64,000 bases of DNA from CAVVNN01 sp963838035 (GTDB lineage Bacteria; Actinomycetota; Thermoleophilia; Solirubrobacterales; 70-9). Every line of letters begins with the position of its first letter. Within the stretch, counting starts at the first letter, position 1. Below, in pieces: positions 61,914 through 64,000 of this stretch. A program made the position numbers and the translations under genes. A model generated the notes under the pieces. It did no database searches and had not been told where the DNA came from. It saw nothing but the letters and a program-made list of their open reading frames with translations. The stretch is from assembly GCA_963838035.1 (NCBI GenBank), contig CAWIPM010000008.1, forward strand, positions 143,218-207,217. Reading direction: 5' to 3'.

Positions 61914-62961
61914 GCGCGCCGGAGATACGCATCGACCAGCTCAGCGGGCTGAGGACGATCCTCGCCCCGGGCCGGGCCGAGCGGCCGGACGGGTTCACCG
62001 CCCCACGCTGCAAGCCGAAGGGGCCGGACGGGTGCCCGTTCTGCGAGGGACAGGAGGAACGCACCCCGCCGGAGGTCCACGCCGTGCGCGCTGCCGGGGG
62101 GGCGCCCGACACGCCCGGCTGGACGAGCCGCGTCGTTCCCAACCTCTTCCCGGCGCTGGCCGAGGTGAAGGCAGAGCCGGCGCCGGGCGCCGCCGCCGGG
62201 GGCGGCGCGTTCGCCAGCGGCGGCGATCCCCTGCTGGCCTCGCGCCGCGCCGGCGAGGCCGACCTCTTCTCCTCCCGCCCTGCTACCGGCGCCCACGAGG
62301 TCATCGTCAACGCCCCCGAGCACGTGACGGCGATGGCCGAGTTGAGCGAGGAGCGCTTCGCATCGGCTGTGGCGACCTGGCGCGAGCGGATGCGTGCCCA
62401 CTCCGACGCCGCATGCGTGCAGCTGATCGTCAACGAGGGCGGCGGCGCCGGAGCCTCGCTTGAGCACACCCACGCCCAGCTCTACGCACTGCCGTTCGTG
62501 CCCGCCGCGGTGGCGCGCGAGCGGGAGCGGTTCGGGGCCTACCGCGAGCGAACCGCGGGGGGAGGGTTGCTCAGCGACGTCCTGGTCGAGGAGGTGCGCC
62601 GCCGCGAGCGCCTGGTCGCGATCGATGAGGAGGCGGCGCTGATCTGCCCCTGGGCCTCGCGCTCCCCCTTCGAGCTGCGGGTGGCCCCGCGCCGCGAGGC
62701 CGCCCGCTTCGAGGATGACGAGGCGGGCGCCGGAATGCTCCGCACCGCGCTGCGGGCACTCGCCCAGCGCTTCGGCCGCCCCCCGAGCTGAACCTCTGGG
62801 TCCGCACCGCCCCCCGCGGCGCCGAGCACTTCCACTGGCACGTGGACATCGCCCCCCGCCTCACCGTCAAGGCCGGCTTCGAGCTGGGAACCGGAGTCGA
62901 CATCAACACCTATCCCCCCGAGCGCGCCGCCGCCGACCTGCGCGAAGTGCTGGGCGAATAG
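61910..62961 (+). CDS. Galactose-1-phosphate uridylyltransferase-like HIT protein, one frameshift
   Basis: About 350 residues. It starts at the TTG overlapping the slipin stop (TTGA). Zinc ligands are in GCPFCEGQ (Cys42, Cys45), and the HIT motif LEHTHAQLYALP holds the nucleophilic His188. At the run of six C (62779-62784) the frame stops early, and restoring one C continues it as ELNLWVRTAPRGAEHFHWHV to the stop at 62961, completing the GalT C-terminus. A nucleotidyl-sugar transferase of the GalT type, possibly an ADP-glucose phosphorylase-like variant, is likely. Confidence 0.85.
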
Positions 62962-62970
62962 GGTGCCCGG

Positions 62971-63679
<709 letters not shown>

Positions 63680-64000
63680 TAGCCGCCCCGGGGGCGAAGC
63701 GTGGCAACAGGTGATACCGGTGGGCATCAGCTCAGGCTGCGAGCACCCTTCGAAGAGAAAGGACCGCCGGGCGCCATGGGGACAGGGAAGGCCCCGGATA
63801 GACGCCCGGCTGGTCCTCTACCGCAGCCGGGCCCACAGGAGGGGGAAACCCCCGGTGAGAACCCGGGCGACGGGTACCTCGATGGCGCCTCCCGGCACGG
63901 GAATGCCGGTCGACTCCTCCGCCGCCGTCACAGGGAATGGACGACGGCAGGTCCCCGGGAACAGGGCGTCCCGAGGAAGCTTTGTCGGCAAGTAGCTGTT
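63680..64000 (+). ncRNA. Structured non-coding region, possible 5' part of a group II intron (continues beyond window)
   Basis: No convincing protein is encoded. Stable stems follow one another: CGCCCC/GGGGCG just after the tRNA, CCCGGCTG with CAGCCGGG, GGGGGAAACCCCC (a GAAA-type loop), CCCGG with CCGGG, CCGGCA with TGCCGG, and GCCGTC with GACGGC. The dense helices, a GTGGC-like start near 63701 just past a terminator-like stem, and phrases such as GGTGAGAACCCGGG recall domain I of bacterial group II introns, whose reverse-transcriptase gene would lie to the right. This identification is by resemblance only. It could be another large structured RNA. Confidence 0.5.

Noticed and set aside
63711..63995. 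Small protein after the tRNA
   Set aside because: The frame is low in hydrophobic order and coincides with a string of RNA hairpins; non-coding structure is the better explanation.

Overview
The window is high-GC DNA from an actinobacterium, most likely of the class Thermoleophilia (Solirubrobacterales-like). This rests on base composition, frequent GTG and TTG starts, a type-2 isoleucyl-tRNA synthetase, an AbiEi/DUF559 protein, HtaA-like repeat proteins and a PccB/methylmalonyl-CoA mutase set. The placement is inference from gene content. The DNA is chromosomal and mostly housekeeping. I see no prophage, CRISPR array or plasmid functions.

Layout. 1-4.4 kb: propionyl-CoA carboxylase beta subunit (cut by the window edge), a small partner ORF, a DUF559 protein whose start codon lies inside a palindrome, and the methylmalonyl-CoA mutase large subunit. 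4.6-9.1 kb: a secreted HtaA-like protein, a UDP-glucuronate decarboxylase-type SDR interrupted by a 491-residue intein, and a basic coiled-coil protein with two tandem LexA-like boxes upstream. 9.3-19.2 kb: an inositol monophosphatase-like enzyme, an AdnA/AddB-like helicase-nuclease, PAC2, a TauE/SafE transporter split into two half genes, trehalose-phosphatase, PolX, a Dpm1-like glycosyltransferase, thioredoxin and a small tautomerase. 19.3-29 kb: a giant secreted protein, an FtsH paralogue and IleRS with a GSHH signature. 29-38.5 kb: an SDR, an operon of benzoylformate decarboxylase plus a GlcD-GlcF fusion, a secreted M15-like protein, a lipoprotein, fumarase and an aldehyde dehydrogenase. 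38.5-47 kb: a permuted SpoIID-like protein, a CrtC/AttH-like protein, YchF, PAP2, a BtrH-like protein, a 205-bp MITE-like element, an SQR-like flavoprotein, a methyltransferase, methylmalonyl-CoA epimerase and DUF1385. 47-50 kb: rarA and an aldehyde dehydrogenase, both frameshifted. 50.5-57.4 kb: one long run, ccmABCD-hemA-hemC-cobA/hemD-birA, joining haem synthesis to cytochrome c maturation. 57.3-63.6 kb: an SF2 helicase, a TlpA-like lipoprotein, NfeD, a slipin, a GalT-like protein and an unknown protein. 63.6-64 kb: tRNA-Arg(CCT), then a highly structured non-coding region resembling the 5' part of a group II intron.

How genes work together. PccB, the epimerase, the mutase large subunit and the biotin ligase BirA make up most of the propionyl-CoA to succinyl-CoA route; the B12-binding mutase subunit and the biotin carrier are not in the window. 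The ccm and hem genes plus the TlpA-like lipoprotein serve c-type cytochrome assembly. Benzoylformate decarboxylase, the D-2-hydroxyacid dehydrogenase and an aldehyde dehydrogenase could form a mandelate-like pathway.

Most distinctive signals: the intein in a nucleotide-sugar enzyme; perfect or near-perfect palindromes sitting in frame inside ileS and the SF2 helicase; the 205-bp terminal-inverted-repeat element; the tandem SOS-like boxes; and the structured RNA at the right edge. The right third (47-63.3 kb) carries many single-base indels, mostly at C/G runs. These look like assembly or sequencing errors rather than real gene decay.
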